Source: an uncultured Paracoccaceae bacterium (GTDB lineage: Bacteria; Pseudomonadota; Alphaproteobacteria; Rhodobacterales; Rhodobacteraceae). Taken from it: DNA of 61,167 nt. Location of the stretch: positions 1 to 61,167 of the forward strand of contig CAJXWO010000009.1 in assembly GCA_913062865.1 (NCBI GenBank), written 5' to 3'. Shown piece by piece: positions 1 through 7,178 of the stretch (its first letter is position 1; every line of letters starts with the position of its first letter). The notes under the pieces were generated by a model, which had not been told where the DNA came from, did no database searches, and saw only the letters and a list, made by a program, of their open reading frames with translations. Made by a program: the position numbers and the translations under genes.

Positions 1-77
1 CTCGAAGCTCCATCTGATGATGAAACCTCAAGAATCCAGTTCTGCACAACTGTCAAAGCTCAAGTGCGATTCACCTG
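1..77. repeat. Terminal inverted repeat, left copy (77 bp)
   Basis: These 77 bases are the exact reverse complement of the last 77 bases of the window (61091-61167). The match stops sharply: position 78 and position 61090 no longer pair. A perfect repeat at both extreme ends is best explained by the window being an assembly contig that stops inside the same multi-copy sequence on both sides; 77 is also a common assembler k-mer length (inference). It could be the edge of an insertion sequence, but no transposase is visible in so short a piece. Confidence 0.95.
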
Positions 78-102
78 GCCTGCCGCCGCGGGCCTAACAG
101 GG

Positions 103-489
103 TCAGCCGTACTGAACGACTTCGATCTCGATCCCGTTCTCCTCGTGGAAATAGAAACGGTGGCCGGGCTCGTAGTCGCCATGGGAATGGGGCGTGTAGC
201 CCCGGGCGATCACCGCCTTCTCGACCGCGTCGAGATTATCGACCACGACCCCGATATGGTTAAGCGCCGCGCGCGTGCGATAGCTGTCGCCTGCCGGTTG
301 CTGATCTCGGCCCCCGTTCGGCCCGGTATAAAGCGCGAGGTAGCTGTCGCTGTCCCCCACATGTATCGTTTAGCCGTAATTTTTGGCCGCGCCCTGCCAG
401 CGGATTTGCCAGCCGAAAAGCGCCTGCAGCATCTCGGCGGTGGCGGCAGGGTCTTTGACGGTGACGTTCAGATGTTCCAGATGCGCCAT
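103..489 (-). pseudogene. VOC (glyoxalase/bleomycin-resistance) family protein, interrupted by an in-frame stop
   Basis: Reading from the ATG at 489 gives a 128-codon frame starting MAHLEHLNVTVKDP and ending HEENGIEIEVVQYG, the usual length and ends of a one-domain VOC metalloenzyme. Codon 40 is TAA (370-372 on the plus strand) in the context KNYG-stop-TIHVGDSDSYLALY. Family members usually carry an aromatic residue there (GGYTVHVG), so one substitution from a Tyr codon explains it. Both halves stay in the same frame with no other damage, which points to a recent mutation or a base-call error. It lies downstream of a SoxR-type promoter and may have been part of a redox-stress response. The stop is UAA, so selenocysteine readthrough is not an option. 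Confidence 0.8.
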
Positions 490-492
490 GGC

Positions 493-656
493 TCAGCCTC
501 GTGCCTGCAAGCGGGACGGAAGCCGGGCGAAGAGGCCCGGGCGCGGCGCGGTGTCGATGCGAAAGCATCCGCAATCGAGGTCATGGCCCCAGCCCAGACC
601 ATCGGCCTGGATATGCCGGATCGCGCCCGGGTCGAGGCAGAGTTTTCGGGTTTCAT
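493..656 (-). pseudogene. Possible small ORF before the VOC gene, apparently frameshifted at codon 2
   Basis: One minus-strand frame reads ETRKLCLDPGAIRHIQADG and onward to LFARLPSRLQARG, then a TGA three bases before the VOC start, as in a coupled operon. It has no start codon of its own. The ATG at 656, with an AAGGAGA ribosome site just upstream, is in a different frame; one extra G after that ATG would give METRKL and restore the frame. I do not recognise the product (about 54 residues, three Cys). The alternative is the ATG-initiated frame running to 468, which looks less protein-like. Evidence is suggestive only. Confidence 0.3.
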
Positions 657-695
657 GGCGTCTCTCCTTGGTTCTGTGAAATTCGGTGCGACTCG

Positions 696-726
696 TGTGT
701 AATCTCTCAAGTGCACTTCAGATCAA
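696..726 (-). promoter_or_regulatory. SoxR-type promoter firing leftward (19-bp spacer)
   Basis: On the minus strand, TTGATC (721-726) and TACACA (696-701) form -35 and -10 boxes separated by 19 bases. An over-long spacer of 19-20 bp is the hallmark of promoters activated by MerR-family regulators such as SoxR. The spacer contains the near-palindrome at 706-721. It would drive the small ORF and the VOC gene. Confidence 0.6.
706..721. promoter_or_regulatory. Probable SoxR operator (soxbox)
   Basis: CTCAAGTGCACTTCAG is a 16-bp palindrome with one mismatched pair, very close to the enterobacterial soxS operator core (CCTCAAGTTAACTTGAGG). It lies 17 bp upstream of the soxR ATG and inside the spacer of the divergent promoter, so SoxR can regulate the leftward operon and possibly itself. 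Confidence 0.7.
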
Positions 727-738
727 GGCGTATTGCCC

Positions 739-1179
739 ATGGCCAAGGACGGGCTGACCATCGGCGACCTGGCGGAGCGAAAGGGGCTCTCCGTCGCCGC
801 CATCCGGTTCTGCGAAACCCACGGCATCGTGCACCCGGTACGCAACGCGGGCGGGCACCGGCGCTATGGCCGCCAAGATCTGCGGCGGCTGAGTTTCGCG
901 ATGATCGCGCAGCGGCTGGGCTTTGCCCTGTCGGATATCGCCGCGCAGATGGCCCATCTGCCCGCGCACAAGCCCCCCACGAAAGCGGACTGGACCCGCA
1001 TCTCGACCGCGATGCGTGGCGATATCGAGACGCGCATCCGCGACTTGGAGCGTCTGCGCGACCGGCTTGACGGGTGCATCGGCTGCGGCTGCCTTAGCCT
1101 CGAGACCTGCGCGCTTTACAATCCCGACGACCGGCTGGCGGCCAGGGGGCCCGGCCCGGCCAAGCTGACCGGGGATTGA
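739..1179 (+). CDS. soxR: Redox-sensing MerR-family transcription activator SoxR
   Basis: This 146-residue protein starts at the ATG at 739 rather than at an in-frame TTG six bases earlier. The N-terminal MerR winged helix (residues 6-70) includes NAGGHRRYGRQDLRRL. A dimerisation helix (about 84-110) follows, then the SoxR [2Fe-2S] signature CIGCGCLSLETC with Cys113, 116, 118 and 124, and an ALYNPDDRL tail. SoxR responds to redox-cycling drugs and superoxide by oxidising its cluster and underwinding long-spacer promoters. One fits exactly in the upstream gap, pointing at the broken VOC operon. Residue 25 is Cys in RFCE, where relatives usually have Tyr or Phe. Confidence 0.95.
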   Translation: MAKDGLTIGDLAERKGLSVAAIRFCETHGIVHPVRNAGGHRRYGRQDLRRLSFAMIAQRLGFALSDIAAQMAHLPAHKPPTKADWTRISTAMRGDIETRIRDLERLRDRLDGCIGCGCLSLETCALYNPDDRLAARGPGPAKLTGD

Positions 1180-1263
1180 ACCATGCACCGGAGGGTTGAC
1201 GCTGGACAAGCGGCCGCGCCGGCAAGAGGGTGACGCCATGCCCTGCCGACCGGAGCACCCGCC

Positions 1264-1962
1264 ATGACCCCGCTTTACCTGCACGGACTGCCCGGAAGCG
1301 GGCGGGAACGTGATCTGGCCTGTCGTCCGGACCTTGCCGTGCTGGACCGCGACGCGCCCAGTTTCGCGCAACTGGCCAATCGCCTGCCACCGGGGCCGCT
1401 GCACCTTGTGGGCTTTTCGCTGGGCGCGGCGGCGGCACTGCGGCTTGCCGCGTTGCGGCCCGATGCGGTGGCGCGGCTCACGCTGATCTCGGCCGCGGCC
1501 CCGCTGGAGCTGGGCGATTTCCTGCCGCGCATGGCCGGGGCGGCGGTGTTCCGCGCGGCGCGCAGCCATGGGCAGCTGGCGGCGATGACGAAAGTGCAGT
1601 CGGTGCTGATGCGGCTCAGCCCCGGGCTGGTGGTGCGGATGCTGTTGCGCGACTGCGGGCCGGCGGATGCGGCGTTCTTTGCCGAGCCCGGGCGGCGGGC
1701 GCTCCTGTCCCAGATTGTGCGCGACGGGCTGACCCGGGGCCGGGCGGTCTATCTGCGCGAGCTGCCCGCCTATGTGCAGCCCTGGTCCGGGCATCTGGCA
1801 CATGTGCGATGCCCCGTCACCCTATGGCACGGGTCTGATGATCGCTGGGCGCCGGTCGATATGGCCGAGGCCCTGGCGACGCGTCTGCCCCGGGCGGAAC
1901 TGAACCGCTGCGATGGGCTGGGGCACTACACCACGCTGGCCCTGGTGCTGCCCACGCTCTGA
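1264..1962 (+). CDS. Alpha/beta-fold hydrolase
   Basis: This 232-residue protein has a compact alpha/beta-hydrolase layout. An HGLPGSGRE oxyanion region (7-15) comes first, then a nucleophile elbow GFSLGA with Ser52, an acidic residue in WHGSDDRWAP (Asp192 or 193) and a terminal His in GLGHY (His221). The small helical lid (about 85-150) resembles BioH or other small carboxylesterases, but the substrate cannot be told. No signal peptide is seen. It is on the same strand as soxR, with an 84-bp gap. Confidence 0.8.
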   Translation: MTPLYLHGLPGSGRERDLACRPDLAVLDRDAPSFAQLANRLPPGPLHLVGFSLGAAAALRLAALRPDAVARLTLISAAAPLELGDFLPRMAGAAVFRAARSHGQLAAMTKVQSVLMRLSPGLVVRMLLRDCGPADAAFFAEPGRRALLSQIVRDGLTRGRAVYLRELPAYVQPWSGHLAHVRCPVTLWHGSDDRWAPVDMAEALATRLPRAELNRCDGLGHYTTLALVLPTL

Positions 1963-1970
1963 GCCGGGCG

Positions 1971-2065
1971 CATGGCCTTTCGAAAGGCCATGGTTGACGC
2001 GATGTCGACATCGCGTTTTCAAGCGGCGTCGACGCCGCTTTTTCCAAGGCGCGTCGACGCGCCTT
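1971..2065. repeat. Array of four perfect palindromes at about 25-bp spacing
   Basis: Four perfect palindromes follow each other: 1971-1992 (22 bp, centre TTCGAA), 1998-2015 (18 bp), 2021-2040 (20 bp) and 2046-2065 (20 bp). The last three are centred on GTCGAC. Their centres are 25, 24 and 25 bp apart, and T-runs (TTTTC, TTTTTCC, TTTTCC) follow the last three. The arm sequences differ, so it is symmetry, not sequence, that repeats. It lies between the hydrolase stop and the aminotransferase start. It may be a multi-hairpin terminator, a REP-like element or a protein-binding array. Confidence 0.85.
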
Positions 2066-2124
2066 TTCCCCGGCCCGCAGAACTGGCAAGACGGTCCGGA
2101 CCCAAGTGCCCAGCGGAGCCCGAC

Positions 2125-3300
2125 ATGCCCTCTCTCTCCAAACGCATAACCACGTTGACCGGCGGCGGATCGGACGGCTGGGACGTGTTCTACCGCGCCC
2201 GGGCCATGGTCGCCGCGGGCGAGGATGTGCTGGAGCTGACCATCGGCGAGCATGACATCCGCACCGACCCCGCGATCCTGGACGCGATGCATGACGCGGC
2301 CCGGCGCGGGGCCACGGGCTATGCCGCCGTGCCGGGCATCCCCGACCTGCGCCGCCGGGTGGCCGCGCGGCTGACCGCGCGCACGGGCGTCGAGACCGCG
2401 CCCGAGAACATCCTGATCACCCCCGGCGGGCAGGCCGCGCTGTTCGCGGCGCATGTGGCGGTGTGCAATCCGGGCGACCGGGCGCTCTATCTCGATCCCT
2501 ATTACGCCACCTATCCCGGCTCGATCCGCGGGGCGGGCGGTGTGCCGGTGGCCATCCAGACCCGGCCCGAGGACGCCTTTCAACCTCGCGCGGCGGATAT
2601 CGCGGCCGAGGCGCCTGGTGCGGCCTCGCTGCTGATCAACACGCCCAACAACCCCACGGGCACGGTCTACGGGCGCGACACTCTCGAGGGGATCGCGGAC
2701 GTGGTGCAGGACCATGACCTGTGGCTGATCTCAGACGAAGTCTATGACACCCAGGTCTGGGAGGGTGCGCATCTGAGCCCTCGCGCCCTGCCCGGCCTCG
2801 CCCCGCGCACGCTCGTGGTGGGGTCGCTGTCGAAAAGCCACGCGATGACCGGCAGCCGCGTGGGCTGGGTCGCGGGCCCGGAAGAGGTGATCGGGCACCT
2901 GATCACCCTCGCCACCCACACCACCTATGGCGTGCCCGGCTATATCCAGGAGGCCGGGTGCTTTGCGCTCGATCAGGGGCACGAGCTCGAGCACCTGATC
3001 GCGGCCCCCTTTCGCCGCCGCCGGGCCCTTGCCCAGAAGGTGCTGGCAGGCCAGCAGGCCGTGCGCCTGATCCCCAGCCAGGGCGCGATGTACCTGATGC
3101 TGGATATCCGCGCGACGGGGCTGAGCGGTGAGGGGTTCGCCAATGCACTGCTCGATGCACACCGGATCGCGGTGATGCCCGGCGAAAGCTTTGGCCGGGC
3201 CGCGGCGGGCCATGTGCGCGTGGCCATGACGATCGAGGATGCGCGTTTCGCCGTGGCCCTGGAAACCCTGTGTGATTTCGCGGCAGCACAGGCGGGGTAG
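2125..3300 (+). CDS. PLP-dependent aminotransferase, class I/II
   Basis: This 391-residue protein is a fold-type I aminotransferase. The start is the ATG at 2125 with GGAG upstream; an in-frame ATG at 1972 would translate the palindrome array and is unlikely. Landmarks: GATGYAAVPGIPDLR (63-76), the substrate loop NTPNNPTGT (172-180), DEVYDTQVW (204-212), and the PLP-binding lysine in GSLSKSHAMTGSRVGW (Lys237). A C-terminal small domain follows. The family includes aspartate, tyrosine and N-succinyldiaminopimelate aminotransferases, and the substrate is not decided by the sequence. There is no operon partner downstream. Confidence 0.9.
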   Translation: MPSLSKRITTLTGGGSDGWDVFYRARAMVAAGEDVLELTIGEHDIRTDPAILDAMHDAARRGATGYAAVPGIPDLRRRVAARLTARTGVETAPENILITPGGQAALFAAHVAVCNPGDRALYLDPYYATYPGSIRGAGGVPVAIQTRPEDAFQPRAADIAAEAPGAASLLINTPNNPTGTVYGRDTLEGIADVVQDHDLWLISDEVYDTQVWEGAHLSPRALPGLAPRTLVVGSLSKSHAMTGSRVGWVAGPEEVIGHLITLATHTTYGVPGYIQEAGCFALDQGHELEHLIAAPFRRRRALAQKVLAGQQAVRLIPSQGAMYLMLDIRATGLSGEGFANALLDAHRIAVMPGESFGRAAAGHVRVAMTIEDARFAVALETLCDFAAAQAG

Positions 3301-3353
3301 GCCGCCGACGCGCAGCGCGCCCTTCGCGGGGTTATAGGACGTTCGGAGGGGAG

Positions 3354-3374
3354 GCCCCGGGTCAGGCCCGGGGC
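3354..3374. repeat. Dispersed GCCCCGGG/CCCGGGGC palindrome, copy 1
   Basis: An 8-bp stem (3354-3361 with 3367-3374) closes a TCAGG loop. The same stem with near-identical loops recurs at 42032-42052 and 53902-53922, each time between genes. This copy sits between the convergent aminotransferase and outer-membrane protein genes, where a bidirectional terminator would be useful. Confidence 0.75.
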
Positions 3375-3438
3375 AGGCCCCCGGGTCGGACCTTGGGGGT
3401 GGCGGACAGGACGGACCGCGCCGCCCTGCCCCGTCAGA

Positions 3439-4017
3439 TCAGAAGCGGAACGAGGCCCGCAGGTTGATGCTGTTCGCATCCGCGTCGAGATCGGTATCGC
3501 CGATATCCTCGAACCGGTGGGTCAGAATCTCGGCGCCGATGTCGATCTGGTCGGTGACCTTGTAGGCCATGCCGATCCCGCCAAAGGCACCGTCGGCGTC
3601 GCCCACATCGGTGTCGGCGCGCGCCGCGCCCGCGGTCGCGTAGACGAGCGTCTGGCCCAGGTCATAGCCTGCGCGCAGCTTGAGACGGGTCACGCTGTCC
3701 AGATCCGGGCCGCCCAGGTCGACGGGGCCTGCGTCATAGTCAATCTCGCCGCCCATCACGAAGCGGCCGAAATCGTAATCGTAGCCCGCGTGCAGGCCGT
3801 AGATCAGGTCGTCGCCCTCGACATCGTCATCGACGCTCAGGTTGCCGAACTGCACACCGGCGTAGGGCCCGGTCCAGTCGCCGCCCATCATCACCGGCGC
3901 GGGTGTCACGGGCTGCATCGGCTGCGGCTCGGGCGTGGCGGGGTCCATCGATCCGGCCATCAGCGGGGTCGACAACAGGGTGGCGGCAAGGGCCGCGCTC
4001 ATCAGACGTTTGGTCAT
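3439..4017 (-). CDS. Outer-membrane beta-barrel protein, small porin type
   Basis: This 192-residue protein begins with a signal peptide (MTKRLMSAALAATLL, probably cleaved after PLMAG). A Pro/Met-rich stretch (about 27-45) follows, then GGDWTGPYAGVQFG, the typical start of an eight-stranded OmpA/OmpX-like barrel. Alternating strands contain GLHAGYDYDFGRFVMGGEIDY and YATAGAARADTD. It ends in Phe (ASFRF), as expected for BAM-assembled barrels. The ATG at 4017 is chosen because it gives the signal peptide and has AAGGA upstream. The role is probably structural or a small pore; it has no operon partners. Confidence 0.8.
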   Translation of the reverse strand: MTKRLMSAALAATLLSTPLMAGSMDPATPEPQPMQPVTPAPVMMGGDWTGPYAGVQFGNLSVDDDVEGDDLIYGLHAGYDYDFGRFVMGGEIDYDAGPVDLGGPDLDSVTRLKLRAGYDLGQTLVYATAGAARADTDVGDADGAFGGIGMAYKVTDQIDIGAEILTHRFEDIGDTDLDADANSINLRASFRF

Positions 4018-4201
4018 GGTATTCGTCCTTTTCTCTGCTCTTCTCCGGGGCGGGACTGCCTCGGTCAGTATGGCAGGTAAGGGTCCGGACCGCAGGTTCA
4101 AACGGCCCGGCGGGGACTGGCCCATGCGCAGGCCGAAATCGGCAAGTCTTTGCTAAACAATGATTTTACCGGTTGTGATCCGCGTCCGGCCGCCGGTGCG
4201 G

Positions 4202-5167
4202 TCACTCGCCCAGCATCCATTGGCCCTCGGGCCAGAAGGCGTGGAAGGCAAAGGCGAACATCACGTCATGGGGCAGATCGGCGCCCGCGCCATCGCGCAC
4301 GCGCACGGTGCCCACGTCGCGCCCCCGGGCGATCACATCGGTGTCGAGCGCCGAGGCCTGCCCCGCCGACCAGCTGAGCGTCACGCCGCCCTCGTCGATC
4401 CGGCCCGCCTCGGCCAGGCGGGTAAGCGGCCAGGCGCGGTCGCCCACGCGTACGACCCGCACGAGCGGCGGGATGCCGTGAGGCGGCATCTCTCCGCTAT
4501 AGAGAAAGGGCCGGTTGCGCGTGTCGTAACCCGCATAGGGGTTGCGGCCATAGCTGCGGGGATAGTCGGGTTCATCCATGACCAGACCTTCGGGGTTGCG
4601 GGCGCGGAACTCGGCCCAGCTTTCCATCCAGGTGGGCAACGTGGTGAGCGTGGTGCCGGTCAGCTCGCCCACGATCGCCTCGCCCAGGGCCTGCTGCCAC
4701 CAGCTTTCGGTTTCGCGGTCGTACATGATCATGTCCGAATTGCGCAGCTTGCCCGAGACGCCGAAGCTGAGCACGCCCGCCTTTGTCCGCCGGTCGAAGG
4801 TGATGCCGGAATTGCACAAGGGGCAGAAGGTGACGGCGACCGGCACGCCGCCCACGGTGTCATTCACGATCTCGTGCCAGGTGAGATAGCGGATCGGGTA
4901 GGCGCGCGGCGTGGCTCCGTCGATCTCAACCGCGATGACGGGTTCGCGGTCGCCGATGCGGGTCTCGTCGCCCACAGCGATGAATGCGGGCGCGTCGAGC
5001 GCCGGGATCCCGTCCTTGGGCGGGCCGCCCGACATGATCTCGACCCAGTTGTCGATGCTGGTCTGCTCGAAATCCGTGTCGGGCCATTCATGCTGCCAGA
5101 ACTCGGGGTCGGCGGCGGCGGTGGTGGCGGTGAGGGCCAGGACGGCGGCAAGGGTACGAAGGTACAT
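4202..5167 (-). CDS. DUF3179 domain-containing exported protein
   Basis: This 321-residue protein opens with a signal peptide (MYLRTLAAVLALTATTAAA). The DUF3179 hallmark is TFCPLCNSGITFDR with two Cys, preceded by YPIRYLTWHEIVND and followed by SGKLRNSDMIMYDRETESWW. The biochemical function of the family is unknown; the conserved CPLC motif in an exported protein suggests thiol or metal chemistry (inference). The start at 5167 has AGGAG upstream and places the signal peptide at the N terminus. Confidence 0.85.
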   Translation of the reverse strand: MYLRTLAAVLALTATTAAADPEFWQHEWPDTDFEQTSIDNWVEIMSGGPPKDGIPALDAPAFIAVGDETRIGDREPVIAVEIDGATPRAYPIRYLTWHEIVNDTVGGVPVAVTFCPLCNSGITFDRRTKAGVLSFGVSGKLRNSDMIMYDRETESWWQQALGEAIVGELTGTTLTTLPTWMESWAEFRARNPEGLVMDEPDYPRSYGRNPYAGYDTRNRPFLYSGEMPPHGIPPLVRVVRVGDRAWPLTRLAEAGRIDEGGVTLSWSAGQASALDTDVIARGRDVGTVRVRDGAGADLPHDVMFAFAFHAFWPEGQWMLGE

Positions 5168-5253
5168 GGGCGCATCTCCTGTGGCGGGCAGGATCAGGGT
5201 GCGCAATCGACGGCTGTCTGCCTAGCGGCAGCACGGGGATGTGATCGGATGTG

Positions 5254-5985
5254 CTAGGACAACACGTGTCGAAAGGCCCGGCGCAGCTCGGCCACGCCGT
5301 CGCGGTCGTACCAGCGGCCATGGGCCAGGATGATCCGCTCAGGCCCCCAGGCGATCATCGTCTCGACCGCTTGCCGCAGCGCGGCACGGTCGCGAAAGCT
5401 CAGGCGCATGTCCACGGGCATCTTGCCATCCGGGTCGAGGATGCCGCCCAGCCAGGCCAGGGGGCGCATCCAGAGCGGCAGGCGTGCGGCTTCGAAATTC
5501 TCGATCAGGTCGGTCAGGATCAACGTGCGCGTGGCGCGGAGAAAGAACACGACCTCGCGGTGGATCCGGCTGCCTGCGACCAGGAGCTGGTCGATCTCGC
5601 CCGCCCAGGCGGTGGGCGCGGTGCCGGTCAGGTCATGGTCGATGCGCAGTGCGACTTGGCGCGACGCGGCCCGCCTGCCCACACCCGGCGCGGCCCAGCA
5701 TCGGGCCTTGGGGTACTGCGCCTGCCAGCCGGGGATATGGGCGTAGTGGATCCAGTTGGGCGCGATGAGGTGCCGGACGGGGCCCAGCATGGTCAGTTCA
5801 TCGGCAAGACCTTGCGACCAACGGATCGGGGAATGAACCCAAAGCCCGCCGTCCGACAGGCGCACGATGGTGGCCCGCGTCGCAAAGGGCATGCCGTAGA
5901 ACCGGATCGGGGGCCCGTCCGCCAGCCAGATCCCCTCGCCCACGGGCTTGAGGGTATCGAGCGGCGGATAGGCCCCCGTGTCCAT
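5254..5985 (-). CDS. DUF4336 domain-containing protein (metallo-beta-lactamase-like fold)
   Basis: This 243-residue protein has no signal peptide. It begins YPPLDTLKPVGEGIWLADGPPIRFYG, the standard opening of DUF4336 proteins, which resemble metallo-beta-lactamase hydrolases. HLIAPNWIHYAHIPGW (71-86) and the near-terminal ILAHGRWYDRDGV carry the conserved His residues. A full HxHxDH zinc motif is not obvious. It lies 12 bases downstream of the periplasmic cyclophilin gene and is probably co-transcribed with it. The substrate is unknown. Confidence 0.75.
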   Translation of the reverse strand: MDTGAYPPLDTLKPVGEGIWLADGPPIRFYGMPFATRATIVRLSDGGLWVHSPIRWSQGLADELTMLGPVRHLIAPNWIHYAHIPGWQAQYPKARCWAAPGVGRRAASRQVALRIDHDLTGTAPTAWAGEIDQLLVAGSRIHREVVFFLRATRTLILTDLIENFEAARLPLWMRPLAWLGGILDPDGKMPVDMRLSFRDRAALRQAVETMIAWGPERIILAHGRWYDRDGVAELRRAFRHVLS

Positions 5986-5997
5986 CGGGCGGCCCCG

Positions 5998-6546
5998 TCA
6001 GTCCGTGACCGTCACCGTCTGCATCACGTCGGGCTGACCGATCACGGCACCGTTGCGCCCCTCGCCGCGCTTGATCGCATCGACGACCTCCATGCCTTCG
6101 GTCACGCGGCCGACGACGGTGTATTGGCCATTCAGGAAATAGCCCTCGTCGAACATGATGAAGAACTGGCTGTTGGCGCTGTCGGGGTTCTGGCTGCGGG
6201 CCATGCCCACGACGCCGCGGTCAAAGGGCACGTCAGAGAACTCGGCCGGCAGATCGGGTCGGGACGAGCCGCCCATGCCCGCGCGGCGCATGTTGCCGCC
6301 GTCGAGCTTGCCGAACTGGACATCGCCCGTCTGGGCCATGAACCCGTCGATCACGCGGTGAAAGACGACCCCGTCATAGGCACCCTCGGCGGCAAGCGCC
6401 GTGATCTGCTCCACATGGGCGGGGGCCACATCTTCGAGAAGGTCGATGGTCACGGTGCCATTGGCCTCGCCCGCGATGTCGATCTGAAGGCCAGAGGCCA
6501 GCGCGGGCCCCGCCATGACGGTCAGAAGTACGGCAAGCTTACGCAT
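5998..6546 (-). CDS. Peptidyl-prolyl cis-trans isomerase, cyclophilin type, exported
   Basis: This 182-residue protein carries a signal peptide (MRKLAVLLTVMAGPALASG), so it acts in the periplasm. The cyclophilin core includes FHRVIDGFMAQTGD (catalytic Arg and surrounding substrate pocket), SQNPDSANSQFFIMF and LNGQYTVVGRV. It would speed proline isomerisation during folding of exported proteins. Its first 8 bases overlap the 3' end of the cytoplasmic cyclophilin gene, so the two form a tight operon and probably arose by duplication. Confidence 0.93.
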   Translation of the reverse strand: MRKLAVLLTVMAGPALASGLQIDIAGEANGTVTIDLLEDVAPAHVEQITALAAEGAYDGVVFHRVIDGFMAQTGDVQFGKLDGGNMRRAGMGGSSRPDLPAEFSDVPFDRGVVGMARSQNPDSANSQFFIMFDEGYFLNGQYTVVGRVTEGMEVVDAIKRGEGRNGAVIGQPDVMQTVTVTD

Positions 6547-7045
6547 CGGCGGCCACCTTCACGCTGATCATCCGGTCGGGGTTCGCGGGCGGCTCGCCGC
6601 GGGTGATGGCATCCACATGCTCCATCCCCGAAATGACCCGGCCATAGACCGTGTACTGCCCGTTCAGGAAGTGGTTGTCCTTGAAATTGATGAAGAACTG
6701 GCTGTTCGCACTGTCCGGGTTCTGGCTGCGCGCCGCACCCAGGGTGCCGCGGTCATGGGGGATGCGGCTGAACTCGGCCTTGAGGTTGGGCAGGTCCGAC
6801 CCGCCGGTGCCCGCGCGGCGCGGGTTGTAGTCCTTTTCCATATTGGCGTGTTCCACATCGCCGGTCTGGGCCATGAACCCGTCGATCACCCGGTGAAAGG
6901 CCACGTTGTCATAGGCCCCGCTGCGGGCGAGCTCTTTCATCCGGTCGCAATGGTTGGGCGCGATATCGCTCAGAAGCTCGATAGTGACGGTGCCGTCCTT
7001 CAGCTCCATCAGGATGGTGTTCTCGGGGTCCTTGATCTCGGCCAT
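6539..7045 (-). CDS. Peptidyl-prolyl cis-trans isomerase, cyclophilin type, cytoplasmic
   Basis: This 168-residue cyclophilin has no signal peptide. The start MAEIKDPENTILMEL is typical of the bacterial PpiB group. Motifs FHRVIDGFMAQTGD (50-63), ARSQNPDSANSQFFINF and LNGQYTVYGRV are intact. It is the first gene of a leftward run (cytoplasmic cyclophilin, exported cyclophilin, DUF4336) and is divergent from pgk across a 133-bp gap. A longer frame upstream overlaps pgk antisense and is discarded. Confidence 0.93.
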   Translation of the reverse strand: MAEIKDPENTILMELKDGTVTIELLSDIAPNHCDRMKELARSGAYDNVAFHRVIDGFMAQTGDVEHANMEKDYNPRRAGTGGSDLPNLKAEFSRIPHDRGTLGAARSQNPDSANSQFFINFKDNHFLNGQYTVYGRVISGMEHVDAITRGEPPANPDRMISVKVAADA

Positions 7046-7178
7046 GCGGGGTCCTTTCCGGGCTTGGTGATTGGCACGATACCTATGACCCGGGGCCGCG
7101 CTTGCCAAGGCGGCGATTGACGCGCGGGGCGCTTCCGGGCGAAGACCGGCGCAAAGCGGCACAAGCGGAGGCGATGCG

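Noticed and set aside
1-77. End of a known insertion sequence
   Set aside because: No transposase, target duplication or recognised IS end can be shown from 77 bases; left as an unidentified repeat.
370-372. Stop-codon readthrough or selenocysteine in the VOC gene
   Set aside because: The codon is UAA, not UGA, and no recoding element is visible.
1972-2124. N-terminal extension of the aminotransferase through the palindrome array
   Set aside because: The family N terminus begins at 2125, which has its own ribosome site; the extension only translates palindromes.
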